Positions 36,332-45,155 of a DNA stretch of 64,000 bases are shown here, piece after piece (the stretch's first letter is position 1; each line of letters starts with the position of its first letter). The DNA is from Bradyrhizobium sp. C9 (GTDB lineage: Bacteria > Pseudomonadota > Alphaproteobacteria > Rhizobiales > Xanthobacteraceae), in NCBI RefSeq assembly GCF_002532045.1, contig NZ_NWTG01000019.1:1-64000 (forward strand). Reading direction: 5' to 3'. The notes under the pieces were generated by a model. That model worked only from the letters and a program-made list of their open reading frames with translations, was not told the DNA's origin and ran no database searches. Both the position numbers and the translations under genes were made by a program.

Positions 36332-36552
36332 TCGGCCCGCAATTCGTGGCCCAGGCCGGCATCGGTCAGGAGCTGGCGGGCCTCGTGGTTGTCGTCCTCG
36401 TGCACCAGGATCCGCCGCGGCAGCACGCCGAGCGAGCCCTCGATGATGCTCATGTTCTGGTCCAGCACCAGATGATGGATGTTAGCGCTGTCGAGCAGCG
36501 CGCCGACGGCGGAGACCAGCACCACGTCATTGGTCCGTACCAATTCCCGCAA
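36328..36552 (-). CDS. DUF2007 domain protein
   Basis: 74 residues: MRELVRTNDVVLVSAVGALL, SANIHHLVLDQNMSIIEGSL, GVLPRRILVHEDDNHEARQL. This ferredoxin-like single domain fits DUF2007 (putative signal-transducing protein), related to PII/ACT-like folds; role unknown. It overlaps the methyltransferase start and is divergent from ispB with 134 nt between the starts. Confidence 0.85.
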   Translation of the reverse strand: MRELVRTNDVVLVSAVGALLDSANIHHLVLDQNMSIIEGSLGVLPRRILVHEDDNHEARQLLTDAGLGHELRAE

Positions 36553-36686
36553 AACCCACTCTCCTCTCCGCCCGGCTGTGCGGCCAATGCGTCACATGTC
36601 AACAACTTCGAGGCCTTGCCGCACACCTTCGCAGTTTCTATTGTTATAGCTGAGCTAGTGCGAATTCGGCAAAATTGGAGACCAGC

Positions 36687-37697
36687 GTGGCGGTTATTGT
36701 ACCCTTCGAAAGCCCGTCCAATGCTTCGATCGACGGGCTGGTGGGACTTGTCGCCGCCGACATGGAGCGCGTCAACGCGACCATCCTTTCGCGGACCGGC
36801 TCCGAGGTCACCATGATCCCCGAGGTCGCCAATCATTTGATCTCCTCCGGCGGCAAGCGGCTGCGCCCGATGCTGACCCTGGCGATGGCCCAGCTCGCCG
36901 ACTATTCCGGCGACGGCCATATCAAGCTCGCCGCCGCGGTCGAGTTCATGCACACCGCGACCCTGCTGCATGACGACGTGGTCGACGAGAGCGAGCTGCG
37001 CCGCGGCAAATTGTCCGCGCGGATGCTGTGGGGCAACGAGGCCAGCGTGCTGGTCGGCGACTTCCTGCTCGGCCAGGCATTCCGGATGATGGTCGAGGTC
37101 GGCTCGCTGCGCGCGCTCGACATCCTCTCCGCGGCCGCCGCCACCATCGCCGAGGGCGAGGTGATGCAGCTTGCCGCCGCCAAGAACACCGCGACCACCG
37201 AGGACGAGTATCTCGCCGTGATCCGCGGCAAGACGGCGGAGCTGTTCGCTGCGGCCTGCGAGGTCGGCCCTGTGATCGCCAACCGGCCCAAGGCCGAGCA
37301 GACCGCGTGCCGCTCGGTCGGCATGAATCTCGGCATCGCCTTCCAGCTCGTCGACGACGTGCTCGACTATGGCGGCAAATCCGCAAAACTCGGCAAGAAT
37401 GTCGGCGACGATTTCCGCGAGGGCAAGATCACGCTTCCGGTGGTGCTCGCCTTCCGCCGCGGCAACGACACCGAGCGCCAGTTCTGGATCCGCGCACTGG
37501 AGCGCGGCGAGATCGGATCAGCCGATCTCGATCACGCGATCGGGCTGATGACCAAGCACCGCGCGCTGGAGGACACCATCAGCCGCGCCCAGCACTACGG
37601 CGCAATGGCAGTCGACGCGCTGGCGCTATTCCCGTCCTCGCCGATGAAGACGGCGCTGGAACAGGTCGTCGCGTTCTGCCTCGCACGTTCGCATTAG
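36687..37697 (+). CDS. ispB: Polyprenyl diphosphate synthase (octa/decaprenyl type)
   Basis: 336 residues from GTG 36687, six bases after GGAG; a TTG at 36675 extends the frame by four codons but lacks spacing. FARM: LLHDDVVDESELRRGK, the first Asp-rich motif with the following RRGK; SARM: FQLVDDVLDYGG. GGKRLRPMLTLAMAQL precedes. The bulky residues upstream of FARM are small, fitting long-chain products for the ubiquinone side chain. Membrane-associated but soluble. It is a single gene, terminating in a convergent gap with a composite hairpin repeat. Confidence 0.92.
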   Translation: MAVIVPFESPSNASIDGLVGLVAADMERVNATILSRTGSEVTMIPEVANHLISSGGKRLRPMLTLAMAQLADYSGDGHIKLAAAVEFMHTATLLHDDVVDESELRRGKLSARMLWGNEASVLVGDFLLGQAFRMMVEVGSLRALDILSAAAATIAEGEVMQLAAAKNTATTEDEYLAVIRGKTAELFAAACEVGPVIANRPKAEQTACRSVGMNLGIAFQLVDDVLDYGGKSAKLGKNVGDDFREGKITLPVVLAFRRGNDTERQFWIRALERGEIGSADLDHAIGLMTKHRALEDTISRAQHYGAMAVDALALFPSSPMKTALEQVVAFCLARSH

Positions 37698-37716
37698 GTC
37701 GCGCCTCACCCACAAC

Positions 37717-37838
37717 TGTCGTCCCGGCGAAGGCCGGGACCCATAACCACAGGGCTGCGTTGTTGAAGCGCGCAGTGGCCCCAGCTTTGCAAACCAATTG
37801 GCGTTCGTGGTTGGGTCCCGGCCTTCGCCGGGACGACA
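37717..37838. repeat. Composite hairpin repeat, copy 2 (convergent gap)
   Basis: Same architecture as copy 1: inverted arms (37717-37744 and about 37811-37838), each with CCCGGCGAAGGCCGGG or its inverse, around a core with GCAGTGGCCCCAGC. The arms are most similar to those at 47388-47509. It lies between the stops of ispB and the transglutaminase gene. Confidence 0.83.
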
Positions 37839-37879
37839 GCGAGTTTGTGACGCCGTTTGCAATCAAATATTGGTAGCGA

Positions 37880-38764
37880 TCAAACGTTCGCCACACCCGC
37901 GACCTTCAACTTCACGTCCTGCACGCAGTCGAGCACCGCGTTGAACACGGCTTTCGGAATTCGTACCCGCTCATCTCGATCGAGTGCATCGAGTTCATCG
38001 ACGTGAGCATCAGGCTCACAACTGACGCTTGCCAGCCGGTCGAAGAACGACAGATCGAGTTCGCTGTCCTGCATGCGCATGGCACCCCAAACGTCCCATG
38101 GCAGCATCTCGCGATTGTTCAGCGCGCAGATGTCGCGGACAAGATTGCCTGCGATGAACCAAAGTCCGTGCATGTCGAGGATGCCGAAGGCGCCGGGATC
38201 GCGGCGCCCGGCGCGGCAGAGCGACCAGGCATCGCCGGCGACCAGGAACTGATCTCGCGGCACATCCGCCGCATCGAACCCGATCCCGAACAGCTCGCGC
38301 TGCCGATCGTCGATCTGGGAATCGAACAATACCCAACATTGCCTGTCTTCGTTCCAGTACTCCGTCACCCAATGGTCGAGGTATCTTCCGGCTTCGAAAT
38401 AGGCGCCGAACCCGCAGCGGGCACGCGCCGGAATGCCCTGGGTGCGCAACATCGCCACGTGAAGCAGCGTGAAGTGCCTGCAGACGCCGACCTGCCGTTC
38501 GTTGACCGCCCGCGCCACCGCAAGCGGCCGCGCATCGCGCGTCACGATTTCATCCAGCATCGTCTCGACGGCTCGGACCTGCGATTGCGCTTGCCGGTCG
38601 CCGCCGAGCGTGACCCCATAGGCCGGGGCGATGTGCTGATGGATCAGCAGACCCTGCACCGTCGTCGCAAGCGCGCCGGCGCCGCGCGGCAAACCATCGA
38701 ATAGAGCGGCGTGACGCCCCGGATCGCTCATGGCAACCGGCTTTTCGTATCTGTCGACGTTCAT
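37880..38764 (-). CDS. Transglutaminase-like domain protein
   Basis: 294 residues from ATG 38764 (MNVDRYEKPVAMSDPGRHAA). The Cys-His-Asp triad is C95 in VGVCRHFTLLHVAML, H131 in YLDHWVTEYW and D148 in WVLFDSQID, matching the transglutaminase-like superfamily. Members act as peptidases or amide-forming enzymes. No signal peptide, so cytosolic. It lies 51 nt downstream of the AraC/GyrI regulator on the same strand, so both are likely co-transcribed. Function unassigned. Confidence 0.8.
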   Translation of the reverse strand: MNVDRYEKPVAMSDPGRHAALFDGLPRGAGALATTVQGLLIHQHIAPAYGVTLGGDRQAQSQVRAVETMLDEIVTRDARPLAVARAVNERQVGVCRHFTLLHVAMLRTQGIPARARCGFGAYFEAGRYLDHWVTEYWNEDRQCWVLFDSQIDDRQRELFGIGFDAADVPRDQFLVAGDAWSLCRAGRRDPGAFGILDMHGLWFIAGNLVRDICALNNREMLPWDVWGAMRMQDSELDLSFFDRLASVSCEPDAHVDELDALDRDERVRIPKAVFNAVLDCVQDVKLKVAGVANV

Positions 38765-38815
38765 CTGAAAGATCTCCCGCAAGTCTCGCCTCCCGCGCAA
38801 CCACCACACCGGCCG

Positions 38816-39655
38816 CTACTCCTCGACCGGCACCCAGATCTCGAGCCCGCCGTGACCGCTGTTCTTGTCGAACTTGTCGTCGTAGCGCTCGAAGTTCGGC
38901 GCGTCGGCGACCTTCATGCCCGATTGCGGCAGCCACCTGTTCCAGATCGTGTTGACGGTGCGGCGGATGGTCGAGATGTGGTCGGCGTGGGTGAACACCA
39001 CGTATTTCTGCGCCGGGATCCGGACCCGCGCGAACTCGCGCGGCAGGTCGGAGAAATCGGCGACCTCGACACCTGCGATGTAGTCGAAATTGCCGGCATC
39101 GTCGCCATTGCAGCAGACGCCATAGGCAACGTCACCGACCTGGCGGGGAATATGCGCGCATTGCTGGTGGAAGCCGTGCCACTGGTTCGGAATACCGGCC
39201 GTGCTGTCATTGGCGTGGTTGTAGCGCTCGCCGACCCCGGCGACCAGAAAGGCCTTGCCGGTCGCGATACGCGGCGGATCGATGTGATCGAGAGCGGTCG
39301 AGATCATGGTGATCGGCTCCTGGAGCTTGAGCTTGGTCAGGCACGTCGTCGCGCGCACCGTCTCCGGCGTGACGCCGAAATGGTCGCGGAACGCACGGGT
39401 GAATGCCTCGTGGGAGCCGTAATCCGCATCGAGCGCCAGCGTGAGAATGTCAGGCGCACCGGCCGCGAGTTCGCGCGCAGCCTCGCTCAACCGCCGGGCC
39501 CGCACGTAGCGCATCACCGAAAACCCGGTCGCCTCCGCGAACGCGCGCACCAGATGGAAGCGCGAGACCCCGGCGACAACAGCAATATCATCCAGCGTCA
39601 GCGACGTGCGCAGGTGGCTTTCGATGTACCAGAGCGCCTTCTGGGCTGGATTCAT
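38816..39655 (-). CDS. AraC-family regulator with GyrI-like effector domain
   Basis: 279 residues from ATG 39655 (MNPAQKALWYIESHL); the upstream in-frame extension to 39880 is not coding-like. N-terminal AraC DNA-binding domain: LTLDDIAVVAGVSRFHLVRA (first helix-turn-helix), ILTLALDADYGSHEAFTRAF, RDHFGVTPETVR. The C-terminal half (about 120-279) is GyrI/SOUL-like, with RVRIPAQKYVVFTHADHI and LEIWVPVE, which binds small or cationic ligands. N-terminal HTH plus C-terminal effector is the Rob/BmrR-like arrangement. It is divergent from the binding protein gene and may regulate it and the transglutaminase. Confidence 0.87.
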   Translation of the reverse strand: MNPAQKALWYIESHLRTSLTLDDIAVVAGVSRFHLVRAFAEATGFSVMRYVRARRLSEAARELAAGAPDILTLALDADYGSHEAFTRAFRDHFGVTPETVRATTCLTKLKLQEPITMISTALDHIDPPRIATGKAFLVAGVGERYNHANDSTAGIPNQWHGFHQQCAHIPRQVGDVAYGVCCNGDDAGNFDYIAGVEVADFSDLPREFARVRIPAQKYVVFTHADHISTIRRTVNTIWNRWLPQSGMKVADAPNFERYDDKFDKNSGHGGLEIWVPVEE

Positions 39656-39893
39656 GGACGACGGCCTTCCTTGCAAAGCTCGGGCATCATGCATGGCTGC
39701 GGCGCGCGGCGTTTGACAGTCCTTGCTGCGTGGCGGCGAAACCGTGGTTCCGCTCTGCGAAATTTTACCGCAAAGCCGTCGCTGGCAACAGCGCTGCAAT
39801 CGTGCATACTCGCAGTTGCATCGATCCGACGGCTCACCAAGCTGCCCGAAAATCAAGACTGCACGAGCCGCGGCCAGCATGTCAGGGAGGACA

Positions 39894-41135
39894 ATGATGC
39901 ATCACCACCGCCTGAGCTATGTCAACTGCGTCAAGTCTGCGGCGCTTGCGGGGCTTTTGACGATCGCCGTCGCCGGCGCCGCCAACGCCCAGAAGAAATA
40001 CGATCCGGGTGCGACCGACACCGAGATCAAGGTCGGCAACATCATGCCCTATTCGGGCCCGGCATCCGCCTACGCCACGATCGGCAAGACGGAAGCGGCC
40101 TATTTCAACAAGCTCAACAGCGAGGGTGGCATCAACGGCCGCAAGGTCAACTTCGTCTCCTACGACGACGGCTACAGCCCGCCGAAGATGGTCGAGCAGG
40201 CTCGCAAGCTGGTCGAGAGCGACGAGGTGCTGTTGATCTTCAATCCACTGGGTACGCCGGGCAACACCGCGATCCAGAAATACATGAACGCGAAGAAGGT
40301 GCCGCAGCTGTTCGTCTCCACCGGCGCCGCCAAGTGGAACGATCCGAAGAATTTTCCATGGACCATGGGCTGGCAGCCGAGCTACCAGGTCGAGGCGCGC
40401 ATCTATGCCAAGTACATCCTGCAGAAATATCCCGGCAAGACCATCGGCGTGCTCTACCAGAACGACGATTTCGGCAAGGACTATCTGATCGGCCTGCACG
40501 AGGGGCTCGGCGATGCGGCCAAGAAGCTGATCGTCGTTGAATCCTCCTACGAGACCACGTCACCGACGGTGGATTCGCAGATCGTACAGATCAAGGGCGC
40601 CAACCCCGACATCTTCGTCAACATCGCAACCCCGAAGTTCGCGGCGCAGGCGATCAAGAAGGCCGCTGAGCTGGATTGGCATCCGGTCCAGTTCCTGACC
40701 AACGTCTCGGTCTCGATCGGCGGCGTGATGAAGCCGGCCGGCTATGAGGCGAGCCAGGACATCCTGTCGACCCAGTATCTGAAGGATCCCGCGGATCACG
40801 AGTGGAAGAACGATCCGGCCATGAACGAGTGGCGCGCCTTCATGACCAAGTGGTATCCCGAGGGCGACCAGAACGATGCCTCGACCGTGTTCGGTTACGG
40901 CGTCGCCAAGGGGCTGGAGCAGGTGTTGCGGCAATGCGGCGACAATCTCACCCGCGAGAACCTGATGAAGCAGGCGGCCAGCCTCAACTTCGAGATCGGT
41001 ATCTATCTGCCCGGCACCAAGATCAAGACCGGGCCGGACGACTATGCACCGATCGAGCAGTTGCAGATGATGCGCTTCAAGGGCGAGAGCTGGGAGCGGT
41101 TCGGCCCCGTCATGAGCGGCGAGAAGAGCAGCTAG
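39894..41135 (+). CDS. Leu/Ile/Val-type ABC transporter substrate-binding protein (orphan)
   Basis: 413 residues; ATG 39897 is better spaced from GGGAGG (six bases) than 39894, so the true N-terminus may be one residue shorter. The signal peptide (CVKSAALAGLLTIAVAGA, cleavage ANA-Q) precedes a type I periplasmic binding fold: EIKVGNIMPYSGPASAYATI, KMVEQARKLVESDEVLLIF, YPGKTIGVLYQNDDFGKDY. Family members bind branched-chain amino acids, urea, amides or aromatic acids. No permease or ATPase gene is adjacent. The next gene is an enolase-superfamily enzyme, hinting at an organic-acid ligand. Confidence 0.88.
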   Translation: MMHHHRLSYVNCVKSAALAGLLTIAVAGAANAQKKYDPGATDTEIKVGNIMPYSGPASAYATIGKTEAAYFNKLNSEGGINGRKVNFVSYDDGYSPPKMVEQARKLVESDEVLLIFNPLGTPGNTAIQKYMNAKKVPQLFVSTGAAKWNDPKNFPWTMGWQPSYQVEARIYAKYILQKYPGKTIGVLYQNDDFGKDYLIGLHEGLGDAAKKLIVVESSYETTSPTVDSQIVQIKGANPDIFVNIATPKFAAQAIKKAAELDWHPVQFLTNVSVSIGGVMKPAGYEASQDILSTQYLKDPADHEWKNDPAMNEWRAFMTKWYPEGDQNDASTVFGYGVAKGLEQVLRQCGDNLTRENLMKQAASLNFEIGIYLPGTKIKTGPDDYAPIEQLQMMRFKGESWERFGPVMSGEKSS

Positions 41136-41163
41136 AGGTTTCCTCCACAACTTTGGGCTTCAC

Positions 41164-41187
41164 GATGCCCGGCCTGCGCCGGGCATC
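41164..41187. repeat. GATGCCCGGC hairpin
   Basis: Perfect 10-bp arms GATGCCCGGC / GCCGGGCATC with loop CTGC, 28 nt after the binding protein stop; no T-run follows. Belongs to the GCCCGGGCATC-type hairpins; a relative with CCCGGGCATCC lies at 191-223 after thiC. Confidence 0.6.
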
Positions 41188-41349
41188 CACGTCTTCGACA
41201 CGATTCACGCACAAAATTCTTACAAGCAAGACTGGGAACGGCCGGAACCAGGCGAGCCGAAGCGAAGCCGCACGCAAGCTCGCCGTACTTGCGTTAGAGT
41301 GTCCGACCACGAGCTCCAGCTGCATCCTGCGATCGGAAGGACAACAACA

Positions 41350-42453
41350 ATGAAGATCACCGACGTCCGCGCCCACCACATCCGCATTCCCTATGATGCC
41401 GGCCCTGCGAGCTTCCGCCAGGGCGCGTCCGCGATCTCGGCGCTCGACATGGTGCTGGTCGAGGTTTCGACCGACGCAGGCCTGACCGGCTGGGGCGATG
41501 CCTTCGCCTATGTCTGCCCGAAGACGAGTTGTGCGGCGGTGGCCGAGATGATCGCGCCGCAGGCGCGCGGGCTCGAGGTGCCGGATGCGGCCAGCATTCC
41601 CGCCGCGATGGAGCAGATCCAGCGCAATCTGCATCTGTTCGGCCGCTACGGCATCACGATGTTTGCGATTTCGGCGCTCGACATCGCGCTGTGGGATCTC
41701 GCCGGCAAGGTGAAGGGCGTGCCGCTGCATCAATTGATCGGCGGCGCCAAGCGCAGCACGATTCCGGCCTATGCCAGCCTGATGCGGATCGGCAATCCCG
41801 CGCACATCGCCGCCGAATGCAAGAAGGCGATCAAGCTCGGTTACGCCGCGATCAAGCTGCACGAGACCACCGTGCCCGCCGTCACTGCGGCGCGCGAAGC
41901 GATCGGCCCCGGCGTGCCGCTGATGGTCGACATGAACTGCCCGCTGGATGGCCCGGCGGCGATCCAGTTCGCCCGCGACTGCAAGCAGGCCGCGCCGATG
42001 TTCCTGGAGGAGCCGATCTGGCCGCCGGAGGATTTTGCAACGCTCGCGGAAGTGCGCAGAGAAGGCCGGCTCGATATCGCGGCCGGCGAGAACGCCTGCA
42101 CCGTGCATCAATTCCGCCAGATGATGACGGCTGGCGCGGTCAGTCACGCGCAGCCGTCGGTGATCAAGGTCGGTGGCGTCACGGAATTTTTGCGCTGCGC
42201 CGTGCTCGCCGACGAGTTCGGCGTCCAGGTGATTCCGCACTCGCCGTATTTCGGGCCGGGCTTCCTCGCCACGCTGCATCTGATGGCGATCCGCGACGAA
42301 GGCCTGATCGAAGTGTTCTTCATGAAGCGCCCCGCCTGCCTGTGGGGCGACCGCATCGCCGTCGACGCCCGTGGCCATGTCGCCGTGCCTCAGGGCCCCG
42401 GACTCGGCTACGAGCCGGATCGCGATGTGATGGAGAGGTACCGGGTGGCGTGA
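41350..42453 (+). CDS. Mandelate racemase/muconate lactonizing-like enzyme (enolase superfamily)
   Basis: 367 residues from ATG 41350 after GGAAGGAC; the longer frame from 41299 has no ribosome site. Capping domain 1-125, then a TIM barrel: YAAIKLHET (Lys169 and His171, so K-x-H rather than K-x-K), metal ligands near D194 (MVDMN), E220 (FLEEP) and E247 (AAGEN), and a C-terminal base His297 (VIPHSPYFGPG). It abstracts the alpha-proton of an acid sugar or aromatic hydroxy acid; the substrate is unknown. The 214-nt gap from the binding protein gene suggests weak linkage. Confidence 0.85.
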   Translation: MKITDVRAHHIRIPYDAGPASFRQGASAISALDMVLVEVSTDAGLTGWGDAFAYVCPKTSCAAVAEMIAPQARGLEVPDAASIPAAMEQIQRNLHLFGRYGITMFAISALDIALWDLAGKVKGVPLHQLIGGAKRSTIPAYASLMRIGNPAHIAAECKKAIKLGYAAIKLHETTVPAVTAAREAIGPGVPLMVDMNCPLDGPAAIQFARDCKQAAPMFLEEPIWPPEDFATLAEVRREGRLDIAAGENACTVHQFRQMMTAGAVSHAQPSVIKVGGVTEFLRCAVLADEFGVQVIPHSPYFGPGFLATLHLMAIRDEGLIEVFFMKRPACLWGDRIAVDARGHVAVPQGPGLGYEPDRDVMERYRVA

Positions 42454-42487
42454 GATGTACGCTGCGAGCCACGACAATGGTGCGCGC

Positions 42488-42509
42488 CCTCTCCCGCTCG
42501 CGGGAGAGG
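42488..42509. repeat. CCTCTCCCGC hairpin between convergent genes
   Basis: Perfect 10-bp arms CCTCTCCCGC / GCGGGAGAGG with a 2-nt loop, between the stops of the enolase-family gene and the exported coiled-coil gene. Same unit as in the 28305-28460 block. Likely transcription end point. Confidence 0.6.
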
Positions 42510-42536
42510 TGAAGCGAGGTCGCGGATAGAATTCTT

Positions 42537-42908
42537 CTACTTCGTCCCGTCCTTCGCAGCCGGCGTCGCATCCTTCGCCGGCGGCGCGTCGGCTTTCTTC
42601 TTCAGGTCTTCGGCCAGCTTGACCTGCGCCGCCTGCAAATCGGTGACGAGCTTCTGCAAGCCCGTAACTGAAACCTTCAGGCTTTCGATCTGCCGGTTGG
42701 CGGCGTCGAGCTTCTGCTGATGATCCGACGTGAGCTTGCCGATCGTCTTCTGCAGGAAATCGACGTTGCTCTGCAGGCAGCTGGTGCGCCGCTCCATCGT
42801 CTTTTCAACGGTGCAGATCTCGATACCGGGAACGTCCTGCGCATGCGCGGTTCCGACGACGCCGAGTGCAAGCGGCACCAGCAAGGCAACAACGAAACGC
42901 GCGATCAT
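42537..42908 (-). CDS. Exported small coiled-coil protein, 123 aa
   Basis: From ATG 42908, seven bases after GGGG; ATG 42914 is too close to it. The signal peptide (MIARFVVALLVPLALGVVGT, cleaved after AHA) is followed by EICTVEKTMERRTSCLQSNV with two cysteines that may form a disulfide, then a heptad-like helix (KLDAANRQIESLKVSVTGLQ, KLVTDLQAAQVKLAED). The tail is Lys/Ala/Pro/Asp. No enzyme motif; a periplasmic coiled-coil scaffold is plausible. Not assigned to a family. Confidence 0.65.
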   Translation of the reverse strand: MIARFVVALLVPLALGVVGTAHAQDVPGIEICTVEKTMERRTSCLQSNVDFLQKTIGKLTSDHQQKLDAANRQIESLKVSVTGLQKLVTDLQAAQVKLAEDLKKKADAPPAKDATPAAKDGTK

Positions 42909-43104
42909 CGGCATCCCCCAATCACATGCGTCATTCACAGATTTGTGCTCGCGACGCTGAAAGCGGGGCAGACATACCACACTGAAACCGCATTCGAGCG
43001 GTGTGCTTCACCCATTACGGGGACTACTCGTGGGGACGGGGGCCTTCGGAACTTGTTTGGTTCGACCCCTTTTGGCTCGACCTTGGGCAGTGGAGACAGA
43101 TCGT

Positions 43105-43329
43105 ATGGCTACGCGCGAAAAACGGCTGGCGCAATTCGACGGCAATGGCGAACCTTCGCCGGAACAACGCGTGGAAGTGCTTTGTGAGGATCACAGCGGA
43201 ACGTATCAGCTACCGTTCGCCTGCCGCTTCATCGACGGCCAGTGGCGCAACGACACGACCGGTGGCCCGCTGGAGGTCAATGTCATTGCCTGGCGCATGC
43301 CGCGCGTGAAGCAGGCGGGCATGGCCTGA
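43105..43329 (+). CDS. Hypothetical protein, 74 aa
   Basis: From ATG 43105, preceded by GGAGA: MATREKRLAQFDGNGEPSPE, EVLCEDHSGTYQLPFACRF, GGPLEVNVIAWRMPR. Small cytosolic protein with two cysteines and a beta pattern around ACRFIDGQWRN. The upstream in-frame part from 43003 has no start context. No domain recognised; similar short proteins are common in Bradyrhizobium as far as I recall. Confidence 0.6.
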   Translation: MATREKRLAQFDGNGEPSPEQRVEVLCEDHSGTYQLPFACRFIDGQWRNDTTGGPLEVNVIAWRMPRVKQAGMA

Positions 43330-43353
43330 GGCGCGCATTGGCGCGCGCTGTTT

Positions 43354-43382
43354 CAAAACGCGACGCGCATGCGGGGCGTTTT
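43354..43382. terminator. Putative terminator between convergent genes
   Basis: AAAACGC / GCGTTTT arms enclose a 14-nt G+C-rich loop, 24 nt after the 74-aa gene. The flanking A-run and T-run could serve transcripts from either side. Confidence 0.4.
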
Positions 43383-43419
43383 AAGATTTGGAACGCGGAT
43401 GGAACGAACCGCGTCCGAA

Positions 43420-43557
43420 TCACTGATCGAGCGACGTACTCCGTTGTTCACGGCTAGATGTGGTCATCAGCCCGATCCGGTGCACCACATACAGAAGCAT
43501 GACGATCGGCCGCAGCCAGCGGCCGACGACAAAGGTTAATTCCTCGGCGGACGACAT
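43420..43557 (-). CDS. Small membrane protein, 45 aa, downstream of cupin gene
   Basis: An open frame too short for usual gene calls: MSSAEELTFVVGRWLRPIVM, then LLYVVHRIGLMTTSS and a polar tail ending STSLDQ. AGGAGGGA lies eight bases before the ATG, an almost perfect ribosome site that supports translation. One amphipathic or transmembrane helix (VVGRWLRPIVMLLYVVHRI). It begins 19 nt after the cupin stop on the same strand, so it is probably in one operon. No family known. Confidence 0.5.
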   Translation of the reverse strand: MSSAEELTFVVGRWLRPIVMLLYVVHRIGLMTTSSREQRSTSLDQ

Positions 43558-43576
43558 TTGCGGTCCCTCCTCGTGA

Positions 43577-44011
43577 TCATTTCCACGGCGTCACCGGCGG
43601 CACGGTCTCGGTTGCCGGCGGCACATCCACGGTCTTGAAATCGGCGGGGCTGACGATCTCGAGGTATTCCATGTCCTTCGAGTAATCGAACAGATAGTGG
43701 GTGATGCCGGGCCGCTGATGGATCACGTCGCCGGCCTCGACCAGCGTCTCCGTGTCCTCGTACATGAAGCGCGCCCAACCCTTGGTCATGATGACGATCT
43801 GAAAATCGCACAGATGCTTGTGCCAGCCGGTGCCCTCTTCCGGCGGCAGGTCGGGATTGGCCTTGACCAGATGGCAGATCACCTGCCCGCCGGTGGCATC
43901 GGCGATGCCGAGATCGCGATACAGGAAGAAGTCGCGCAGACCTCCGCCCTTGAACTCGGTGTCACCGGGTTTGACGTGGGAGAATTTGCTGACGATGGCG
44001 TGCTGGTTCAT
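43577..44011 (-). CDS. Cupin-domain protein
   Basis: 144 residues. The double-stranded beta-helix motif 1 is GTGWHKHLCDFQIVIMTKG, with metal-ligand His candidates, and motif 2 is EAGDVIHQRPGITHYLFDYS. Small single-domain cupins bind sugars, amino acids or metals and may be dioxygenases or regulators; nothing here narrows it. The N-terminus MNQHAIVSKFSHVKPGDTEF is typical of the rhizobial group. It heads a likely operon with the 45-aa ORF. Confidence 0.82.
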   Translation of the reverse strand: MNQHAIVSKFSHVKPGDTEFKGGGLRDFFLYRDLGIADATGGQVICHLVKANPDLPPEEGTGWHKHLCDFQIVIMTKGWARFMYEDTETLVEAGDVIHQRPGITHYLFDYSKDMEYLEIVSPADFKTVDVPPATETVPPVTPWK

Positions 44012-44332
44012 TTCAAGCCTCCACGGTTCTCGTGTTCGCGAGATCGCGGCGCGGGCTCAGCGTCCAAATTTTCGGCAGCGTCGCATCGTCGCGGTCACAG
44101 CTCGCTTGTTGCTATGCGAAATCCTTGCCAGCCCGATTGTGCTGCGGCGATCGGCCTCGCCGGACACAGCCATCGCACCGGAAGCATCTGGAGCAAGGCG
44201 TGAATTTGTGTTCGGCGCGGGCTGCGCCCGATCGCCGCGCGGCGCCGATGCTAGGCGGCGACGGCACGTCCATTGAGCAAGGCTTGCCTGGAGCTTGAGC
44301 CGCCGACGCCGGCAGGCCCCGGCGCACACTGC
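44012..44332. other. Gene-free gap, 321 nt
   Basis: No convincing gene, strong hairpin or repeat seen. Short open frames on both strands have Arg/Ala-rich shadow composition. The promoter of the cupin gene should lie in its left part. Confidence 0.4.
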
Positions 44333-44989
44333 CTAATATTCGACCTCGAGCTCCTCGACGTCGGCAGGCTCGGCCTTCGCGGCCTCGATCCATTCCTGCA
44401 TTTCCGGCATCGCCATGATGGTGCTGGCATACGCCGCGAGCACGGGGTCGAGCTTCACGTCATAGGTCATGAAGCGGGTCACGACGGGGGCATACATCGC
44501 GTCCGCCATGGTGCGGCGTTCGCCGAACAGGAACGGGCCGCCTGACAGGCCGAGGCAATCGCGCCAGATGGTGCAGACACGGTCGATATCGGCCTGCGCC
44601 CGCGACCAGATCTTGAAGCCGGGAAAATGCCCCTTGAGGTTGACCGGCAGCGACGAGCGCAGCGTGGTGAAGCCGGAATGGATCTCGCCCGAGATCGAGC
44701 GGCAATGCGCGCGCTGGATCCGGTCCGCCGGCAGCAGCCCGGCATGCGGCATGATCTCGTTGAGATACTCGCCGATCGCCAGCGTATCCCAGACGGTCGC
44801 GCCCTCGTGGCGCAGGCAGGGCACCAGGATCGACGACGACAGCAGCAGCAGCTCGGCCCGCGCCGTGGGGTCATCGGGCGCGGTGACCACCTCCTCGAAT
44901 TCCAGCCCGGCGAATTTCGCCAGCAGCCAGCCGCGCAGCGACCAGGACGAATAATTCTTGCTGCTGATGGTGAGTGTCGCTTTCGCCAT
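44333..44989 (-). CDS. Glutathione S-transferase-like protein
   Basis: 218 residues. The N-terminal thioredoxin-like half begins TLTISSKNYSSWSLRGWLLA and has SSILVPCLRHEGATVWDTLA, the cis-Pro and Ser/Thr glutathione-binding area; Ser in NYSSWSLR is the likely catalytic residue. The C-terminal helical half includes GPFLFGERRTMADAMYAPVV, the conserved GST N-capping region. Glutathione transferases conjugate electrophiles; substrate unknown. It is a single gene divergent from phaZ with 166 nt between the starts. Confidence 0.88.
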   Translation of the reverse strand: MAKATLTISSKNYSSWSLRGWLLAKFAGLEFEEVVTAPDDPTARAELLLLSSSILVPCLRHEGATVWDTLAIGEYLNEIMPHAGLLPADRIQRAHCRSISGEIHSGFTTLRSSLPVNLKGHFPGFKIWSRAQADIDRVCTIWRDCLGLSGGPFLFGERRTMADAMYAPVVTRFMTYDVKLDPVLAAYASTIMAMPEMQEWIEAAKAEPADVEELEVEY

Positions 44990-45155
44990 GCCCGCTCCTC
45001 ACGCCCTGAACGCGTCCTTACTCCCGGGCGGCGCGCCGGTCCAAGCCGCCGCGCCCCGGGGCCGTTCATTTTTGCAGCAAGCCACGTGCCAATTTGCCGG
45101 GCAGCCCGCCCCCTCTCTGGCGTCGATATTGCATAGCCATCGGGGCCAGGGGCGG

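Noticed and set aside
44057..44329. 90-aa minus-strand frame in the cupin-GST gap
   Set aside because: Arg/Ala-rich shadow composition, no ribosome site, no motif.
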